The notes under the pieces: generated by a model
What the model was told of the DNA's origin: nothing
Seen by the model: the letters and a program-made list of their open reading frames with translations, nothing else
Database searches by the model: none
NCBI GenBank assembly: GCA_017420535.1
Contig: JAFOIV010000082.1
Coordinates: 1-64,000 of the forward strand
Reading direction: 5' to 3'
Length of the DNA stretch: 64,000 nt
Source: Eubacterium sp.
GTDB lineage: Bacteria > Bacillota > Clostridia > Lachnospirales > Lachnospiraceae
Position numbers and translations under genes: made by a program
Shown: piece after piece, positions 61,150 to 64,000 of the stretch
Layout: the number at the start of each line of letters is the position of its first letter
Position numbering within the stretch: position 1 is the first letter of the stretch

Positions 61150-62079
61150 ATGGAATTCAAACATGTATCCATAATGCTTGATCAGGTTATAGAGAACCTT
61201 TCTATAAAGGAAGATGGCATTTATGTTGATGGAACCGTTGGTGGGGCCGGACATTCAAGTGTCATCCTTTCTCATCTGGGACCAGAGGGAAGGCTTATAT
61301 GTCTAGATCAGGACAATGATGCCATAAAGACAGCAAAAGAAAGATTAAATGACAGCAGAGTAAATGTAGTTAAGAGCAATTACGTTAATATGGATGCTGT
61401 TTTAAATGATCTTGATATAGATAAAGTTGATGGAATCTTACTTGACCTTGGTGTTTCATCTTATCAGTTTGATAACGGTGACAGAGGATTTTCATACAGG
61501 ATGGATGCACCGCTTGATATGAGAATGGATCAGGATAGTCCTTATACAGCAGAAGATATCATCAATGATTATTCTGAGCAGGAATTATATAGGGTGATAA
61601 AAGAGTATGGAGAAGATCCATTTGCTAAAAATATTGCCAAACATATAGTTAAGGCCAGAGAGATAAAGAGAATAAAGACGACATTTGAACTGAATGAGAT
61701 CATAAAAAATGCTATTCCGGCTAAGGCGAGACGTGAAGGAGGACATCCTTCAAAACGTACTTATCAGGCCATAAGGATAGAACTTAATCATGAGCTTTCA
61801 GTTCTTGAGAATTCTATAGATGGAATGATCGATATGTTAAAGCCGAAGGGAAGACTTTGCATCATCACTTTCCATTCATTAGAGGACAGAATAGTTAAGC
61901 AGAGAATGAAAACTGCTGAAAATCCTTGTATTTGTCCACCTGAATTTCCTGTTTGCGTATGCGGCAGAAAATCAAAGGGCAAAGTTGTAACCCGTAAACC
62001 GATAATTCCGGACGCTGAAGAACTTGAAGAGAATCCTAGATCTAAGAGTGCAAAGTTAAGGGTATTTGAGAGAAGATAA
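61150..62079 (+). CDS. rsmH: 16S rRNA (cytosine-1402-N4) methyltransferase RsmH
   Basis: 309 residues. SAM motif [17 protein letters not shown] (24-39), then [22 protein letters not shown] (about 97-107) and the zinc-like [12 protein letters not shown] block (about 259-270). It adds a methyl to C1402 of 16S rRNA. The ATG lies 15 bp after mraZ and AAAGGAACC precedes it; a standard operon. Confidence 0.96.
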   Translation: MEFKHVSIMLDQVIENLSIKEDGIYVDGTVGGAGHSSVILSHLGPEGRLICLDQDNDAIKTAKERLNDSRVNVVKSNYVNMDAVLNDLDIDKVDGILLDLGVSSYQFDNGDRGFSYRMDAPLDMRMDQDSPYTAEDIINDYSEQELYRVIKEYGEDPFAKNIAKHIVKAREIKRIKTTFELNEIIKNAIPAKARREGGHPSKRTYQAIRIELNHELSVLENSIDGMIDMLKPKGRLCIITFHSLEDRIVKQRMKTAENPCICPPEFPVCVCGRKSKGKVVTRKPIIPDAEELEENPRSKSAKLRVFERR

Positions 62080-62095
62080 GAAGGGGAAGATGATT

Positions 62096-62596
62096 ATGAG
62101 TACAAACAATCCTAAAAGAAGATATTATGTAGATGGCAGCATTGTAAGAAGTGTTGATTATTACAGCACAAACCCAAAAAGAAGACCTGGTTCTCCGGAA
62201 CCAAGAAGACGTGTTAAGCAGGCGCCTGTAACACATCCTTCAGCAGCTAGAAAGGCTGAAGCATCTCTTGCATTTACCCCAGCATTTACATTACTTGCTA
62301 TCTCACTTGTTTTTGCAGTTGTTTTATGTTGCTCGATGGTTATTTATACAGAGTCAAAGATCAAAGAGCAGAAGAGCCATATAGCTGAACTTCAGAGTCA
62401 GATTCAGCAGGCTAAAACAGATAATGCTATTTTAGAAGAGAGCATCAATAAGATGTATACTCTTGCTGATATTGAAAAAATTGCCACAACTGAATTTGGA
62501 ATGGTTTATTCTGAAAAAGGACAGATAAATTATTACGAACCAGCAGCTGAGGACTATGTAAATCAGTTTAATGATGTTCCTAAAGCAGATGACTAA
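62096..62596 (+). CDS. ftsL: FtsL-like division protein
   Basis: 166 residues from ATG 62096; an ATG at 62090 is also possible. A basic cytosolic start (KRRYYVDGS, RRPGSPEPRRR) is followed by one helix (about 60-82: FTPAFTLLAISLVFAVVLCC-SMVIY) and a coiled coil (KEQKSHIAELQSQIQQAKTD). This is the FtsL layout. FtsL helps recruit and activate the septal synthase. It lies between rsmH and the PBP gene, as expected; identification is by position and shape, not strong sequence motif. Confidence 0.8.
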   Translation: MSTNNPKRRYYVDGSIVRSVDYYSTNPKRRPGSPEPRRRVKQAPVTHPSAARKAEASLAFTPAFTLLAISLVFAVVLCCSMVIYTESKIKEQKSHIAELQSQIQQAKTDNAILEESINKMYTLADIEKIATTEFGMVYSEKGQINYYEPAAEDYVNQFNDVPKADD

Positions 62597-62636
62597 AATC
62601 TGCTTTCAGGAACTAATTTTTTTAAGGTGACATTTA

Positions 62637-64000
62637 ATGGAAGATAAAAGAAATGGATTTCCGAGAAAGAAAAAAACAAGGAAAGTGCTCGTTAAGCGAA
62701 TGAGAAAATATCTCAATCGTTATGTGATAGCGGTAACCCTTGTAATGGCCCTGCTCCTGGGGAATATTGTAAGGATAAATATAAAGAATGGTAAGGAGTA
62801 CTCGGAAGCTATACAGCAGATGAGGATGTCGGATGGTAAGACTATTCCCTACAAGAGAGGGGATATATTAGATTGTAATGGTACAGTTCTTGCAACTGAC
62901 AAGATGCTTTATAAAGTAATACTTGAACCTAAGAATATCCTTGAGAAAGAAAAGTATAAAGAGCCTACAAGAAAGGCTCTTAAAGATTTTTTTGGCGTAA
63001 CAGATCAGCAGTTTGATGAAGCTTTAAAATATACAGAATCATATTATTATCCTGTAATTAGAGATGTAGATGCTCAGAAAGTTAAAGATTTTAAAGAGTT
63101 CTGCAAAACACCGGAAGGAAATAATGTTGTAGGTGTTAACTTTGAATTAAGATATGACAGATTCTATCCTAATAATGAGCTGGCGTGCCACGTTTTAGGA
63201 TATACTGTTGAAGATAACGGACTTGTTGGTTACGGCGGACTTGAAGGTGAATATAACTCAGTTCTTTCAGGTGAAAATGGAAGATCTTATTCATATACAA
63301 AGAGCGATGGAAGTGTTGCTTATGAGACAGAAGCTCCAAAAGATGGAAATACATTAGTTACTTCAATTGATGTGGAAGTTCAACGTATTGTGCAGGAAAA
63401 CGTTGAGGAGTATAATAAGGAACTTAAGGCAAAGAATATCTCAGTTCTTGTTATGAATCCAAATACTGGAGAAATCCTTGCACTTTATAATTCACATCAG
63501 TATGATTGCAACAATCCTTATGATTACGGTGCTACAAGATATCAGTATGCTACTATGACAGATGCTGAATTCGAGCAGCATAGGAAAAATGTTTCTGATG
63601 AAGAAATGATAGCGGCTTTAAATAAGCTTTGGCGTAACTTTACAGTCAGTGATGCTTTTGAGCCGGGTTCTACCTATAAGACCTTTACTATTTCAGGAGC
63701 GTTAGATGATGCAGTTATCACACCAAATACCACCTTTGAATGCGGCGGTAGCCTTATGGTAGATGGCTGGCCTTATCCAATTTACTGTCATAACCATGAA
63801 GGTCATGGAACAGTGGACGTTGGAAGTGCTTTAGCAAGTTCATGTAACGTAAGTCTTATGCATATTGCTGCTATGGAGGGCAGCACAACATTTGACAAGT
63901 ACCAGAAGATGTTTGGTTTCGGACAGTATACTGGAATCGATCTTCAGGGTGAAGAAAGTGCTATCATTTATGATAAAGAAAATTTAGGACCTGTAGAACT
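62637..64000 (+). CDS. Penicillin-binding protein (FtsI/SpoVD type), 3' end outside window
   Basis: Partial: the first 454 residues from ATG 62637 (AAGGTGA before it). Basic start (RKKKTRKVLVKRMRK), one helix (about 30-46: VIAVTLVMALLLGNIVRI), then the dimerisation domain (RGDILDCNGTVLATD, FYPNNELACHVLGY). The transpeptidase domain starts near 260; active-site Ser345 is in FEPGSTYKTF (S-x-x-K), and the S-x-N motif is Ser402-Cys-Asn404. The K-T-G motif lies beyond the end. Class B PBPs cross-link peptidoglycan at the septum or in the spore (SpoVD); the cluster position fits either. Confidence 0.93.
   Translation, partial: MEDKRNGFPRKKKTRKVLVKRMRKYLNRYVIAVTLVMALLLGNIVRINIKNGKEYSEAIQQMRMSDGKTIPYKRGDILDCNGTVLATDKMLYKVILEPKNILEKEKYKEPTRKALKDFFGVTDQQFDEALKYTESYYYPVIRDVDAQKVKDFKEFCKTPEGNNVVGVNFELRYDRFYPNNELACHVLGYTVEDNGLVGYGGLEGEYNSVLSGENGRSYSYTKSDGSVAYETEAPKDGNTLVTSIDVEVQRIVQENVEEYNKELKAKNISVLVMNPNTGEILALYNSHQYDCNNPYDYGATRYQYATMTDAEFEQHRKNVSDEEMIAALNKLWRNFTVSDAFEPGSTYKTFTISGALDDAVITPNTTFECGGSLMVDGWPYPIYCHNHEGHGTVDVGSALASSCNVSLMHIAAMEGSTTFDKYQKMFGFGQYTGIDLQGEESAIIYDKENLGPVE

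Overview
The window is AT-rich DNA with Gram-positive style Shine-Dalgarno sites (AGGAGG variants). Almost every gene is on the + strand. The best guess is a Lachnospiraceae-type Firmicute (Butyrivibrio/Pseudobutyrivibrio-like). This rests on the clustered mraZ-rsmH-ftsL-PBP start of the division/cell-wall cluster, YchF, Lgt, PdxST, many Gram-positive accessory families and the low GC; no rRNA or other marker fixes the genus.

Region 1 (1-16.6 kb) looks like a defence island. It holds a modification-dependent restriction-like protein (DUF262/DUF1524, GmrSD type) followed by a WYL regulator. Next is a tight KAP-NTPase / SF1 helicase-nuclease pair, then a HAD phosphatase and an unknown gene. A large glycine-zipper protein and a DUF2262-like protein follow, each bounded by copies of a 20-bp scar sequence. 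The whole block lies between an N-terminal PHP piece (fused to a HEPN piece) and a C-terminal ATPase piece of what was probably one trlF-like gene, so the island appears to sit inside a broken older defence gene.

Region 2 (16.8-36.7 kb) is a mosaic of single accessory genes: a DUF4143 ATPase, several GNAT acetyltransferases, a VOC protein, a methyltransferase, DUF6892 paralogues, a peptidase-E-like protein, a SUKH-like protein, an HTH/zinc-ribbon regulator, a two-component system with an FtsX-type ABC transporter, and an alpha/beta hydrolase. Copies of one ~55-bp palindromic element are spread between these genes, in both orientations, and I see them nowhere else in the window.

Region 3 (36.7-57.9 kb) mixes intact genes (GrpB-like, S41 peptidase with different codon use, SGNH hydrolase, HAD hydrolase, pdxS-pdxT, DUF6572, TPM-like protein, glutathione peroxidase, flavin reductase-like, Crp/Fnr regulator divergent from MATE, Fe-alcohol dehydrogenase behind a MerR-type promoter, a second DUF4143 ATPase, MazG-like, Fic) with many truncated, frameshifted or stop-interrupted relics, tandem minisatellites and strong hairpins. 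It reads as a gene graveyard with continuing turnover.

Region 4 (57.9-64 kb) returns to core genome: ychF, lgt, a GC-rich 40-bp tandem repeat, then the mraZ promoter with paired 10-bp direct repeats and mraZ-rsmH-ftsL-penicillin-binding protein, the last running off the end.

Starts were moved from the longest ORF to the codon with the best ribosome-binding site wherever the sequence allowed; these choices are noted. All family names come from reading motifs by eye, without database searches.
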